Positions 17,373-26,186 of a stretch of DNA of 64,000 bases are shown here, piece after piece (position 1 is the first letter of the stretch; every line of letters starts with the position of its first letter). The notes under the pieces were generated by a model that worked only from the letters and a program-made list of their open reading frames with translations, was not told where the DNA came from and ran no database searches. The position numbers were made by a program, and so were the translations under genes. Source of the DNA: Sediminicoccus sp. KRV36 (GTDB lineage Bacteria; Pseudomonadota; Alphaproteobacteria; Acetobacterales; Acetobacteraceae); contig NZ_CP085081.1 of the NCBI RefSeq assembly GCF_023243115.1, forward strand, positions 434,001-498,000. The letters are read 5' to 3'.

Positions 17373-17437
17373 TCCCGGGAAACATCCGGGAGTCGGCTCA
17401 ACAGGCCCTTTGGCCCATGCGGAGCATGGGTCAGGGC
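17373..17437 (-). other. Two hairpins in the leader of the metal efflux locus
   Basis: CCATGC-type arms CCCATGC (17414-17420) and GCATGGG (17424-17430) pair perfectly around GGA, with outer pairs 17405-17409 and 17433-17437. A second hairpin pairs CCCGG (17374-17378) with CCGGG (17386-17390). They lie 55-120 bases upstream of the adaptor start and would be in its 5' leader if the promoter is further upstream. Confidence 0.45.
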
Positions 17438-17590
17438 GCGTCGCATGCCTGCGATCTCCAGCGCCGGCCGACGGATGACATTTGGTTCATCTTCGGTGAG
17501 GTTTCAAGCCCCGGCGAGGCAGGGCATTAGAGAAGCCAGCCTTGACCTCGCCTGAACCGCAGCTTGCGCCAAACTGAACGGAGCCTTCGC

Positions 17591-18340
17591 ATGATCATCC
17601 TCGTCACCGGCGCCACGGCCGGCTTCGGCCGCGTCATTGCCAGCCGCTTCGCCGGAACCGGCGCCCGCATCATCGCCGCCGGCCGGCGCGAGGAGCGCCT
17701 GGCCGCACTGCGTGAGGAACTGGGCGCGGATCGCGTGCTGCCGCTCACGCTCGATGTGCGGGACCGCGCGGCCGTCATGGCCGCCATCGCCGCCCTGCCG
17801 GCCGAATGGGCGGAGATTGACGTCTGCGTGAACAATGCGGGCCTGGCGCTGGGCCTTTCCGGTGCGCAGGATGCGGATCTCGATGACTGGGACGCCATGG
17901 TGGACACCAACATCAAGGGGCTGATGTATGTGACGCGCGCCGTGCTGCCGGGGATGGTGGCGCGCAACCGCGGGCACATCATCAATATCGGCTCGACCGC
18001 CGGCGAATTCCCTTATCCCGGCGGCAATGTCTATGGCGCGAGCAAGGCCTTCGTCCGGCATTTCAGCCTGAACCTGCGGGCGGATCTCTGGGGCACCAGG
18101 GTGCGCGTCACGGATATCGAACCGGGCCTGGTGGGTGGCACCGAATTCAGCAATGTCCGCTTCCATGGCGATGACGCGAAGGCCGCCGGCATCTATGCGG
18201 GGGCCGAGCCGCTGACGCCCGGGGATGTGGCCGAGGCGGTGCATTGGTGCGCCACGCTGCCGGCCCGCGTGAACATCAACACGCTGCAGATGATGCCCGT
18301 GGGCCAGGCCTTCGGCCCGCTGCGCGTCCACAAGGAATGA
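17591..18340 (+). CDS. SDR oxidoreductase, YdfG-like
   Basis: A 249-residue classical short-chain dehydrogenase. Cofactor motif is VTGATAGFG, followed by AAGRR favouring NADP; the NNAG motif is present, the catalytic Ser is in NIGSTAG, and Tyr-x-x-x-Lys is YGASKAF. The sequence is closest in style to YdfG, an NADP-dependent 3-hydroxy-acid/L-allo-threonine dehydrogenase, although the real substrate is open. The start at 17591 has ACGGAG about eight bases upstream. Its stop overlaps the P450 start (ATGA). Confidence 0.92.
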   Translation: MIILVTGATAGFGRVIASRFAGTGARIIAAGRREERLAALREELGADRVLPLTLDVRDRAAVMAAIAALPAEWAEIDVCVNNAGLALGLSGAQDADLDDWDAMVDTNIKGLMYVTRAVLPGMVARNRGHIINIGSTAGEFPYPGGNVYGASKAFVRHFSLNLRADLWGTRVRVTDIEPGLVGGTEFSNVRFHGDDAKAAGIYAGAEPLTPGDVAEAVHWCATLPARVNINTLQMMPVGQAFGPLRVHKE

Positions 18341-19665
18341 CGGCGCCGACACCGCCCCATCCACCGCGCCACAAGGGCCAAATTCCGGTCACGGAATTGC
18401 TCGCCAAGGCCTCCCGCAGCCTGCTGGAGGTCTGGGGCGAGGAGATGTTCCGCAACCAGGGCACCGTGCTGGAGGTGCTGGGCCAGCGCCTGATGGTCTT
18501 CAACCGGCCCGAGGCGGTGGAGGCGGTGCTCGTCACCCAGGCGGAGATTTTCGCCGGCAAGCCGCCGCAACTGCGCAAGCTGCTCGGCCCGCTGATGGAG
18601 GATGGGCTGTTCCTGGCCGAGGGCGCCGTCTGGCGGGCGCGGCGGCCCGCCACCGCTGGCGCCACCGGCCCGGCCCATTTCGAGGCCGCCATCCAGGCCT
18701 GGGCGCAGCGCTGGGCGGCGGATTGGGGCGGGCTGCCTGATGGCGCCTCCGTCGAGGTCATTGGCGTGATGGAGCAATGCGCGGCGGAATGGCTCTGCCA
18801 TGCCCTGTTCGGCGCGCAGGAGGATCGCGCCGCCGTGCGGGACATCGCCCGGCTGGCCGCCGCCTATCGCGCCAAGATCACCGGCGGCGGATTGGTCACC
18901 ATGCTGGCCCTGCCCGAGGCGCTGGCGCGGCTGCGCATGCGGGGCGAGGCGCGCCGCATCCACGCGGCGGTGGACCCGCTGATCGCCAGGGCCCGCGCGG
19001 TGGGGGGCAGCATCGTCGCGCATCTGGCGACCCAGCCGGGCATGCCGGCCGAGGCGTTGCGCCAGGAGGTGATCTCGCTCTTTGCGATGGGGCATGACGC
19101 CTTGGCCGGGCTGCTGGCCTCGGCCTGGTTCCTGCTCGCCGAGGCACCGGCGGCCGAGGCCGCCCTGCATGCCGAATTGGCGCAGGCCCTGGCCGGCGCG
19201 GCCCCGCAGGCCGCTGATCTGCAGCGCCTGCCCATGCTGCGCGCCGTGCTGATGGAGGCGCTGCGGCTCTATCCCCCGGTTCCGCTGCTGGGGCGGGTGG
19301 CGGCGCGGGCGACCGAGGTGGCGGGCGTGCCAGTGCCCCGCGGGAGCCTCGCCTGCATCGCGCCCTGGGTGCTGCACCGGCATCGGGCGCGCTGGGAGGC
19401 GCCGGATGAATTCCGCCCCGAGCGCTTCCTGCCCGGCGCGCCGGCCCCGGCCCCCTTCACCTACCTGCCCTTCGGCCACGGGCCGCGGCATTGCGTCGGT
19501 GAGGCGATGACGCTGCATGCCAGCATGATCCTGCTGGCAACGCTCGCGCAGCGCTTCCGGCTGCGCGCCTTGCCGGGCCATCGCCCGGCCCCGCGCGCCG
19601 GGCTGACGCTCAGCCTGGCGGCGCGGCTGCCCATGCGGCTGGAGCGGCGCGCATTGCCCCCATGA
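18337..19665 (+). CDS. Cytochrome P450 with atypical I-helix
   Basis: A 442-residue soluble P450. The K-helix ExxR is EALR, the PERF motif is present (FRPERFLPG), and the heme loop is FGHGPRHCVGE with the proximal Cys. The I-helix, normally (A/G)Gx(D/E)T, reads MGHDALAG: the acid is present but the conserved Thr used in proton delivery is Ala. This is seen in some P450s with unusual chemistry. No redox partner gene is adjacent. It overlaps an SDR gene upstream and a lactate/malate-type dehydrogenase downstream by 4 bases each, so the three likely act in one pathway. Confidence 0.92.
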   Translation: MTAPTPPHPPRHKGQIPVTELLAKASRSLLEVWGEEMFRNQGTVLEVLGQRLMVFNRPEAVEAVLVTQAEIFAGKPPQLRKLLGPLMEDGLFLAEGAVWRARRPATAGATGPAHFEAAIQAWAQRWAADWGGLPDGASVEVIGVMEQCAAEWLCHALFGAQEDRAAVRDIARLAAAYRAKITGGGLVTMLALPEALARLRMRGEARRIHAAVDPLIARARAVGGSIVAHLATQPGMPAEALRQEVISLFAMGHDALAGLLASAWFLLAEAPAAEAALHAELAQALAGAAPQAADLQRLPMLRAVLMEALRLYPPVPLLGRVAARATEVAGVPVPRGSLACIAPWVLHRHRARWEAPDEFRPERFLPGAPAPAPFTYLPFGHGPRHCVGEAMTLHASMILLATLAQRFRLRALPGHRPAPRAGLTLSLAARLPMRLERRALPP

Positions 19666-20702
19666 CTGATCCGGGCTTCAACCGCCCGATGAGCGACACG
19701 CCCCGCCTTTCCCTCGCCGATGCCCGCAGCCTTGCGGCCGCTGCACTCAGCGCCGCCGGTGCCAACCCGGACATGGCCGCGCTGACGGCGGCCGCACTGG
19801 TCGCCGCCGAGGCCGAGGGCCAGGGCGGGCATGGCCTGTCACGCGTCGGGATGTATGCGGGCTTCCTGCGCGAGGGGCGCGCCGATGGCGCGGCGGTGCC
19901 CCGCGTGACCAGGCAGCGCGGTGGCGCGGCGCTGGTGGATGCCGGCAATGGCCTCGCCTATCCGGCGCTGCACCTGGCCGAGGCCGAGGCGGCGCGCCGC
20001 GCGGCCGAGCATGGCGTGGCCTTCATCGCCATCACCAACAGCCATCACGCGGGCGCCATGGCGCTGCCGGTGCGGCGCCTGGCGCAGCAGGGTCTGGTGG
20101 CGCTGGCCTTCACCAACTCGCCCTATGCGATGCCGGTGCCGGGGGGCAGGCGCCCGCTGCTGGGCACCAATCCGGTCGCGGCGGCCTTTCCGCGCCGGAA
20201 TGCCGCGCCGATGGTGGTGGACCTGGCACTTTCCGAAGTGGCGCGCGGAAAGATCATGGTCGCCGCCAAGGAGGGCCGTGCCATTCCGGAGGGGTGGGCG
20301 CTGGATGCGGAAGGGCAACCCACGACGGACGCCAAGGCCGCGCTGGATGGCGCGATGCTGGCCATGGGTGGCACCAAGGGTGCCGCGCTGGCGCTGGTGG
20401 TCGAGGTGCTGTGCGTGGCCCTCGGCGGTGCGGCTTTCGGCTTCGAGGCGGATAGCTTCTTCGCGCCCTCCGCCCATCCGCCGCGCCTGGGCCATGCCCT
20501 GCTGGCGGTGGATCCCGGGGCGCTGGCGGGCCAGGAGGCCTTCTTGGACCGCATGGAGGCGGTGGTGGCCGCCATGCTGGGCGATGCGGGGGTCCGGCTG
20601 CCCGGCGCTCGGCGCGATGGCCTGAGCGCACGGGCCGAGGCTGAGGGGATCGCCGTGCCCGCCGCACTCCTCGCGCAGCTGCGGGCCATGGCCCATGTCT
20701 GA
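19662..20702 (+). CDS. Ldh/malate/sulfolactate-type NAD(P) dehydrogenase
   Basis: A 346-residue member of the non-Rossmann Ldh2/MDH2 family, which oxidises 2-hydroxy acids such as malate, lactate, ureidoglycolate or sulfolactate. Marks are GGHGLSRVGMYAGFL, the catalytic-region SHHAGAMALPVRRLA, FTNSPYAMPVPGG, LGTNPVAAAFP and ALALVVEVLCVALGGA. ATG 19662 overlaps the P450 stop; ATG 19689 is an alternative. The substrate is unknown; the upstream P450 and SDR genes suggest successive oxidation of a common metabolite (inference). Its last 8 bases overlap the next gene. Confidence 0.88.
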   Translation: MTDPGFNRPMSDTPRLSLADARSLAAAALSAAGANPDMAALTAAALVAAEAEGQGGHGLSRVGMYAGFLREGRADGAAVPRVTRQRGGAALVDAGNGLAYPALHLAEAEAARRAAEHGVAFIAITNSHHAGAMALPVRRLAQQGLVALAFTNSPYAMPVPGGRRPLLGTNPVAAAFPRRNAAPMVVDLALSEVARGKIMVAAKEGRAIPEGWALDAEGQPTTDAKAALDGAMLAMGGTKGAALALVVEVLCVALGGAAFGFEADSFFAPSAHPPRLGHALLAVDPGALAGQEAFLDRMEAVVAAMLGDAGVRLPGARRDGLSARAEAEGIAVPAALLAQLRAMAHV

Positions 20703-21483
20703 ATTCAGCGGCGGCTACGGGCCGTCCAGCTTCCCGCCGCCGCACCCACGCCGGCCCGACCCGCAGCGCATCTGCGGCGTGAATGCCGTGCGCGCCCTGT
20801 TCATCCGCCGGCCCGAGGCGGTGCAGCGCCTGCATTACCTGGCCGAGCGCCGCCCCGTCGCCGGCCCGCTCTGCCGCTATCTGGCGCGGCACCAGAAGGC
20901 GTATCGGGAGGTGCTGTCCGACGAACTCGCGCGCATCGCCGGCACGGAGCATCATGGCGGCATCGTCGCCATCGCCGATCCGCGGCGGGCGCTGCCGATC
21001 CCCACGCCGCCGCCGCCAGCCCTGTTCGCGGCCCCCGTGCTGCTGGTGCTGGATGGCATCGGCAATCCGCATAACCTGGGCGCCATCGCCCGGGCTGCCG
21101 CCTTCTTCGGCGCCAAGGCGCTGCTGCTCTCGGGCGATGCGCGCCAGGCGGACCTGTCCGACGCCGCCTTCCGCACCTCCGAAGGCGGGCTGGAGCATCT
21201 GGCGGTCTATCGCGCCGAGGATCTGGGCAGCACGCTGCGCCGGCTTTCGGGGCAGCTGCACATCGTGGGCGCCGTCGCGACGGGCGGCTTGCCGCCGGCG
21301 CGCATTGCCCGGACCAAGCCCATCGCGCTGGTGATGGGGGCCGAGGAAACCGGCCTCACGCCCGACATCCTGGCCTGCTGCGCCGAGCGCGTGACGCTGC
21401 CCGGCTCCGGCCTCGTCGAGAGCCTCAATGTCGCGGCGGCAACCGCGGTGCTGCTGCATGCGTTGCTTCCCGGCCAGGCATGA
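20695..21483 (+). CDS. TrmH/SpoU-family RNA 2'-O-methyltransferase
   Basis: A 262-residue SPOUT methyltransferase. An N-terminal RNA-substrate-binding domain begins with RICGVNAVRALF. The knotted catalytic domain has LDGIGNPHNLGAIARAAAFFG, LVMGAEETGL and LPGSGLVESLNVAAATAVLL, the three SpoU motifs with Asn, Glu and Ser-Leu-Asn. It methylates a ribose in tRNA or 23S rRNA using SAM; the site cannot be fixed from sequence. Confidence 0.92.
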   Translation: MSEFSGGYGPSSFPPPHPRRPDPQRICGVNAVRALFIRRPEAVQRLHYLAERRPVAGPLCRYLARHQKAYREVLSDELARIAGTEHHGGIVAIADPRRALPIPTPPPPALFAAPVLLVLDGIGNPHNLGAIARAAAFFGAKALLLSGDARQADLSDAAFRTSEGGLEHLAVYRAEDLGSTLRRLSGQLHIVGAVATGGLPPARIARTKPIALVMGAEETGLTPDILACCAERVTLPGSGLVESLNVAAATAVLLHALLPGQA

Positions 21484-21538
21484 AGGCCGCCCAATTTCCT
21501 TGAACGCCCCCGTCCCGGACGTGCATCTTTCGGAGAGC

Positions 21539-22687
21539 ATGCCCGTTGATTCATTCAGCTCCGAAACGACTGGCGGGCGCCTCCGGCTGCGCTTTTCCGG
21601 CGTGCTCGATACCGCTGAGGCCGCCGGGCGCTGGCAGGAGGCGATGCGCGCCGCCCGGGGGGCCGCCCAGATCACCATTGATGCGCGCGGCGTCACCCGG
21701 CTGGATTCCGGCGGGGCGGCGTTGCTGGTCAGCCTGGCCCGCGCCGGGACCGCCCAAGCTGGAGGGCCAGGAGAGGCTGCGGAGGCCGACGCCGGGGCCG
21801 AGTGGGAGGAGCCCGAGGACGCCGCCGCCCGCGCCGCCCTGGCCCGCTTCCGCGCGGCCGTCGCCACCGAGCCGCCACCGCCCAAGCCCAAGCCCTTCCA
21901 GCCGCTGACCAATATCGGCGCGGCCACGCTCGGCCTGCTGCGCCGCTTCGCCGAGCGGATGAACTTCCTGGGCGAGACGGTGCTGGCCACAGCCCGCATC
22001 GTGCCGCGCCCCTGGCGGCTGCGCTGGGCCGAACTGTTGCGCCACCTGGATGAGGCCGGCACGCGGGCCTTTCCGCTCTGCATCCTGCTGGGCACGCTGA
22101 TCGGCGTGATCCTGGCCTTTCAATCCTCGGTGCCGATGCGGCAATTCGGCGCGGAGATCTTCATCCCGCAGCTGGTCGGCATTTCACTGACGCGCGAACT
22201 GGGGCCGTTGCTCGCCTCAATCATCCTCGCCGGGCGCACCGGCTCGGCCTATGCGGCCGAGCTCGGCACCATGCGGGTGAATGAGGAGGTGGACGCGCTG
22301 CGGATCATGGGCCTCGACCCCGTCGCGTGGCTGGTGGTGCCGCGCATCATCGCCTCCATGCTGGTCATGCCGGCCCTGACCATGGTGATGAATGTCACGG
22401 GCATCATCGGCATGATGATGGTGATGAGCGCGCTGGGCTTCCCGCCGGTGGCGGTGCTGAACCAGCTGGAGCAATGGCTCTCCATCGAGGATCTGGCCGG
22501 CGGGCTGGGCAAGGCCGCGGTGTTCGGGCTCGCCATCGGCTATATCGGCTGCCATGCGGGGCTCTCGGCCGGGCGTGGGCCGCGCGCGGTGGGCGATGCG
22601 GCGACCGGCGCCGTGGTGGGCGGCATCGTGGCGCTGGTGCTGCTGGACGGCATTTTCGCCATCCTGTTCTTCCGGCTGGGCTGGTGA
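21539..22687 (+). CDS. mlaE: STAS-domain MlaE lipid ABC permease
   Basis: A 382-residue protein. Residues 1-80 resemble a STAS/MlaB domain (strand-helix pattern with a LDSGGAALLVSL segment), joined by an acidic and proline-rich linker to an MlaE permease (from about residue 130) with ISLTRELGPLLASIILAGRTGSAYAAELGTMRVNEEVDALRIMGL. Fusion of the MlaB-like partner to the permease is a known arrangement. It is the first gene of a full MlaE-F-D-lipoprotein set. The start at 21539 has GGAGAG just upstream; longer versions overlap the methyltransferase gene and are not supported. Confidence 0.92.
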   Translation: MPVDSFSSETTGGRLRLRFSGVLDTAEAAGRWQEAMRAARGAAQITIDARGVTRLDSGGAALLVSLARAGTAQAGGPGEAAEADAGAEWEEPEDAAARAALARFRAAVATEPPPPKPKPFQPLTNIGAATLGLLRRFAERMNFLGETVLATARIVPRPWRLRWAELLRHLDEAGTRAFPLCILLGTLIGVILAFQSSVPMRQFGAEIFIPQLVGISLTRELGPLLASIILAGRTGSAYAAELGTMRVNEEVDALRIMGLDPVAWLVVPRIIASMLVMPALTMVMNVTGIIGMMMVMSALGFPPVAVLNQLEQWLSIEDLAGGLGKAAVFGLAIGYIGCHAGLSAGRGPRAVGDAATGAVVGGIVALVLLDGIFAILFFRLGW

Positions 22688-23508
22688 TGGCCGAAACCCA
22701 ACCGCCCGACGCGCCGCTTCCCGAAGCGCTGCCTGCTACGCCGCCCGCCGCGCCCCATGCGGGCGAAGCGGTGATCACGGCCGAGGCGGTCGCGATGCGC
22801 TTTGGCCCGCGCACCATCTTCAAGAATGTCAGCTTCGAAGTCCGCCGGGGCGAGGTTTTTGTGATCCTTGGTGGTTCCGGCTGCGGCAAATCCACCCTGC
22901 TGAAGCTGCTGATCGGGCTGATGCCGCCCAGCAAGGGCGAGATCCGCGTGCTCGATGGCGATTGGGCGAAGCTGGAGGGCGCGGCGCGGCGCGGCCTGCT
23001 GAAGCGCATCGGCGTCATGTGGCAATCGGGCGCGCTGCTCGGCTCCCTCACCCTCGCCCAGAACATCATGCTGCCGATCGAGGCGCATACGAAGCTGCCG
23101 GCCGCGGCGCGCGCCCTGGTGGCCAGCGCCAAGCTCGGCCTGGTCGGGCTGGGCGATGCGGCGGATCGGCTGCCGGCGGAAATCTCGGGCGGGATGCTCA
23201 AGCGGGCCGGGATTGCCCGGGCCATGGCGCTGGACCCGGAAATCCTGTTCCTGGACGAGCCGAGCGCCGGGCTCGATCCCATCACCTCGGCGGGGCTGGA
23301 TGCGTTGATCCTCTCGCTCGCCAAGGAAACCGGCACCACCTTCGTGGTGGTGACGCACGAGTTGCAATCCATCCTGGCCATTGGGGACCGCTGCATCATG
23401 CTCGACAAGGACGCCCAGGGGATGATCGCCGAGGGTGATCCCCGGAAACTCCGCGACGAGAGCGAGCAGCCCACCGTGCGCGCCTTCTTCCGGCGGGAGG
23501 CCATGTAG
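22687..23508 (+). CDS. mlaF: MlaF-type ABC ATPase
   Basis: A 273-residue ABC ATPase with a 25-residue proline-rich N-terminal extension. Walker A GGSGCGKST, MlaF-type WQSGALLGSLTL Q-loop, signature ISGGMLKRAGIARA, Walker B ILFLDEPSAGLDP and a THELQSI switch region. ATG 22687 overlaps the stop of the permease. It powers the lipid transporter encoded around it. Confidence 0.94.
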   Translation: MAETQPPDAPLPEALPATPPAAPHAGEAVITAEAVAMRFGPRTIFKNVSFEVRRGEVFVILGGSGCGKSTLLKLLIGLMPPSKGEIRVLDGDWAKLEGAARRGLLKRIGVMWQSGALLGSLTLAQNIMLPIEAHTKLPAAARALVASAKLGLVGLGDAADRLPAEISGGMLKRAGIARAMALDPEILFLDEPSAGLDPITSAGLDALILSLAKETGTTFVVVTHELQSILAIGDRCIMLDKDAQGMIAEGDPRKLRDESEQPTVRAFFRREAM

Positions 23509-23509
23509 C

Positions 23510-24532
23510 ATGGCAAGCATTCGGCGCATTCAGCTGTCGGTCGGGCTGATGGTGGTGGTGGGCCTCGCGTTGCTGGTCGGCTTCGTGCTGTTCCTGACGC
23601 AGAACCGGCTCAGCACCAGTGACGTGCTCTTTGAGACCTATATCCGCGAAAGCGTGCAGGGCCTCGAAGTCGGCTCGCCCGTGCGGTATCGCGGCGTGTC
23701 GGTGGGGCGGGTGACGGAGATCGCCCTGGCGGCGGCGGAATATCGCCGGCCGGAGGGGGAGGGCTTCGCCGCCGCCTTCCAGCTCGTGGTGGTGCGCTTC
23801 GCGGTGAATCTCCGCAAGGTGGGCGATGTGCCCTCGACCGATGAAGCGGTCGCGGCGGGGTTGCGGGCGCGGATGGCGAGCCAGGGCATCACCGGCGTTG
23901 CCTATATCGAGATGGATTTCCTGGATGCCGACCGCTTCCCCGTGCAGCCCGTTCCCTGGACGCCCCGCTTCGCCTGGATCCCGGCCGTGCCCTCGACGGT
24001 GGCGCAGGTGACCAGTGCGGCGGAGATGCTGGTGCGGCAGGTGCAGGGCATTGATTTCACGGCCCTTGTCGGCAACATCAATGACCTGGTGCTGGATCTG
24101 CGGCGGCAGACCGATACGGGTGACCTGGCGGTCACGCTGCGCGAGGCCTCGGCGCTGATGCAGGACTTGCGGAGCATCGCGGGCCAGGCCGACCTGCCCG
24201 GCGCGGTGGCGGAGTTGCGCGCCACCTCGGCCGCGGTGCGCGCCCTGGCAGAAGGGCGCGAGGTGCGGGAGACGCTGTCGGCGCTGAGCGCCACGGCGCA
24301 GGATTTGCGGCGCACCACGGCGCGCCTGCCGGGCACCATCGGCCAGCTGGAGTCGAGCCTGCGGGCGGCCCGCAACACGACCACGGATGTCCAGGCCGAT
24401 CTGGCCCCCTTGCTGCGGGATTTGCGGGCCACCACGGCCAATCTGCGTGAAACCACCGAGGCGCTGCGGCGCTCCCCGTCCCAGGCGATCCTGGGCGCGC
24501 CACCCCCCGCCCCCGCTGGAGCCAGCCGATGA
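23510..24532 (+). CDS. mlaD: MCE/MlaD substrate-binding component
   Basis: A 340-residue protein with one N-terminal transmembrane helix (residues 9-31) and an MCE domain (VQGLEVGSPVRYRGVSVGRVTEI, then GITGVAYIEMDFL). The C-terminal 180 residues are helical with repeated Thr-x-x-Leu-Arg patterns, longer than E. coli MlaD (183 residues) and typical of tube-forming MCE proteins. It should bind lipid in the periplasm and contact the ATPase-permease pair. The start at 23510 has CGGGAGG about nine bases upstream. Confidence 0.93.
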   Translation: MASIRRIQLSVGLMVVVGLALLVGFVLFLTQNRLSTSDVLFETYIRESVQGLEVGSPVRYRGVSVGRVTEIALAAAEYRRPEGEGFAAAFQLVVVRFAVNLRKVGDVPSTDEAVAAGLRARMASQGITGVAYIEMDFLDADRFPVQPVPWTPRFAWIPAVPSTVAQVTSAAEMLVRQVQGIDFTALVGNINDLVLDLRRQTDTGDLAVTLREASALMQDLRSIAGQADLPGAVAELRATSAAVRALAEGREVRETLSALSATAQDLRRTTARLPGTIGQLESSLRAARNTTTDVQADLAPLLRDLRATTANLRETTEALRRSPSQAILGAPPPAPAGASR

Positions 24533-25143
24533 CGCGTCGTCTTTTCCTAGGTCTGCCCCTGCTCGGCCTGCCGCTGCTGGGGGGCGGCTGTTCCGTGCTG
24601 CCGGACCGGCCCTTCATCGACTCGCAACGCTTCCCCCTCGAACCTCGGCGGGAGGGGTCGCCTGCCGCCCGGAGCCGCCACGCATTGCTGCTGCGGACGA
24701 TGCGTGCGGCGCCGGGGCTGGAACAGCGCGGCCTCCGACGGGTTCGCCCGGATGGCAGCGTGGAGGTGGCGCCCTATGAGGAGTGGCTGGCGCCGCCGGC
24801 GGATCTGGCGGAGTTGGCCCTGCGGCAATGGCTGGCGGCGTCCGGGCGCTTTACCGCGGTCACGGCGCCAGGTTCACGTTTGGCGACTTTTCTGATTTTA
24901 GAGACTGAACTGCTGATGTTGCAAACTGGCCCGGATGGCGCGCGCGCCGCGATGGCCGCCCTGCTGCTCAGCCAGGGCGAAGGTCTGGGTGAGGCGCGGC
25001 CACGCGGGCAAACCCGCCTGGAAGCTTCGGTTCCGCTGGCGGCGGGCGCTGGGGCCGCGGCCCAGGCCAGCGCGATGCAGGCGGCACTTGGCCAGGTGAT
25101 GGCCGGGCTGGAATCCTGGCTCGTCTCCACGATCTCAGTTTAG
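24529..25143 (+). CDS. ABC-type transport auxiliary lipoprotein
   Basis: A 204-residue lipoprotein: signal peptide with lipobox LGGGC (Cys21). The mature part fits the ABC_trans_aux/PqiC-like family, with a paired-strand domain (RHALLLRTMRAAPG, FLILETELLML) and an alanine-rich C-terminal helix. It ends the MlaE-F-D operon and probably links the MCE protein to the outer membrane. The ATG overlaps the mlaD stop. A patch around 24880-24920 is richer in A/T than its surroundings. Confidence 0.83.
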   Translation: MTRRLFLGLPLLGLPLLGGGCSVLPDRPFIDSQRFPLEPRREGSPAARSRHALLLRTMRAAPGLEQRGLRRVRPDGSVEVAPYEEWLAPPADLAELALRQWLAASGRFTAVTAPGSRLATFLILETELLMLQTGPDGARAAMAALLLSQGEGLGEARPRGQTRLEASVPLAAGAGAAAQASAMQAALGQVMAGLESWLVSTISV

Positions 25144-25187
25144 AAACGCTATTAACCAATAATAAAGGCTCTATCCCTCAGATTCTC

Positions 25188-25215
25188 AAAATGGAGACTT
25201 TCCTCCGTTTTGTGT
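25188..25215 (+). terminator. Terminator of the Mla operon
   Basis: AAAATGGAG (25188-25196) pairs with CTCCGTTTT (25203-25211), one G-T pair, six-base loop, then T-rich sequence. It sits in an A/T-rich gap 45 bases after the lipoprotein stop. Confidence 0.65.
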
Positions 25216-25252
25216 TTCAGCCATCCTCGCTTCGGGGAATAAGGGGGATATC

Positions 25253-26068
25253 ATGAGTGCTACCACGTGTATCAATACGTGGGACGACGTCTGGGCGGAA
25301 TTCGATGCCCGCCAGACCGATCGTTCCGAGACTGCCCAGACCGCGGCGATTGGGGTGGCGGGGGCCATCCAGACCGCTCCGGACCAGGGCTACGGCGCCA
25401 AGGCCTTTTCGGCCACCGCCAGGTTGAACCGGCTGATCCATGCGAGGCGCAACCAGACCTTGCCGATCCGCCGCTCCTTCCTGGAGTCCGCCGTCGAGAA
25501 TTGGAGCCATGAGGCCGAGCGCGCTCGGCAGGCCCAGGCTGCCAAGCGGCAGAAGCCGCGCGGCATGGGGCGCTTCAAGCGCACCCTGGCGCTGATGGCC
25601 TGCACGTTGATCGCGGTCTATGCCGGCTCACCCGTTGCGTCCGCCGTGCAGGTGGCCGCGGCAATCCAGCGCGGCGATGCGGCGGCGCTGGCCCACTACA
25701 TTGACTGGACGACGCTGCGCCCGGCGCTCAACGCGGCCCTGGCCGCCGAGACCCAGCGCAATGACAGCCAGCCCATGCCGGCCTTCATCACCGGCATGGC
25801 GCAGGACATGGCTGAGCGTCTCTCCTCGCCGGCGGGCCTCGCGCTGCTGCTGAATGAGCGCCTGGCGGCGGGCGGCGCGCAACCGGCGCGGGACATGCTG
25901 AGCCGGGTGCGCATGCTGGAAGCCGGGCTGTGGGAGGTGACGTTGACCTCCCCCAATGTGCCGGACCGTTCGGCCAAGCTCACCCTGGCGCTGACCGATG
26001 CGATGCGGCTGCGCTGGGAAGTCCAGGCGATCGAATTGCCGGCGCAATTGCCGGCCCGCTTCCGGTAG
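25253..26068 (+). CDS. DUF2939-like membrane-anchored protein
   Basis: A 271-residue protein of unknown function. Residues 1-105 are charged and Arg/Gln rich with no recognised fold. Residues about 108-130 form a transmembrane segment (ALMACTLIAVYAGSPVA). The rest looks like DUF2939: AAAIQRGDAAALAHYIDWTTLRPALNAAL followed by a helix with MPAFITGMAQDMAERL and beta strands ending in LRWEVQAIELP. In DUF2939 proteins the helix normally comes near the N-terminus, so the 105-residue cytoplasmic extension is unusual. The gene stands alone between two hairpins. Confidence 0.72.
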   Translation: MSATTCINTWDDVWAEFDARQTDRSETAQTAAIGVAGAIQTAPDQGYGAKAFSATARLNRLIHARRNQTLPIRRSFLESAVENWSHEAERARQAQAAKRQKPRGMGRFKRTLALMACTLIAVYAGSPVASAVQVAAAIQRGDAAALAHYIDWTTLRPALNAALAAETQRNDSQPMPAFITGMAQDMAERLSSPAGLALLLNERLAAGGAQPARDMLSRVRMLEAGLWEVTLTSPNVPDRSAKLTLALTDAMRLRWEVQAIELPAQLPARFR

Positions 26069-26093
26069 CACGCCGGGCGTGGCCAAGAGCGTC

Positions 26094-26123
26094 ATCCGTC
26101 CAAACGGAATCGTTTGGACGGAT
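26094..26123. terminator. Perfect palindrome between convergent genes
   Basis: ATCCGTCCAAACG (26094-26106) pairs perfectly with CGTTTGGACGGAT (26111-26123) around GAAT. Outer partial repeats AGAGCGT (26086) and ATGCTCT (26182-26188) extend it. The form resembles small dispersed palindromic elements of alphaproteobacteria and could end transcription from both sides. Confidence 0.65.
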
Positions 26124-26186
26124 AAAGATGCACGAAAAACGATGAGCTAGAGTTTGTGAAGTGAGCCATTGCGAACGGAGCATGCT

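Noticed and set aside
17386..17560. Cobalamin or metal riboswitch before the efflux locus
   Set aside because: Neither strand contains the conserved B12 box or other recognised aptamer cores; only hairpins can be supported.
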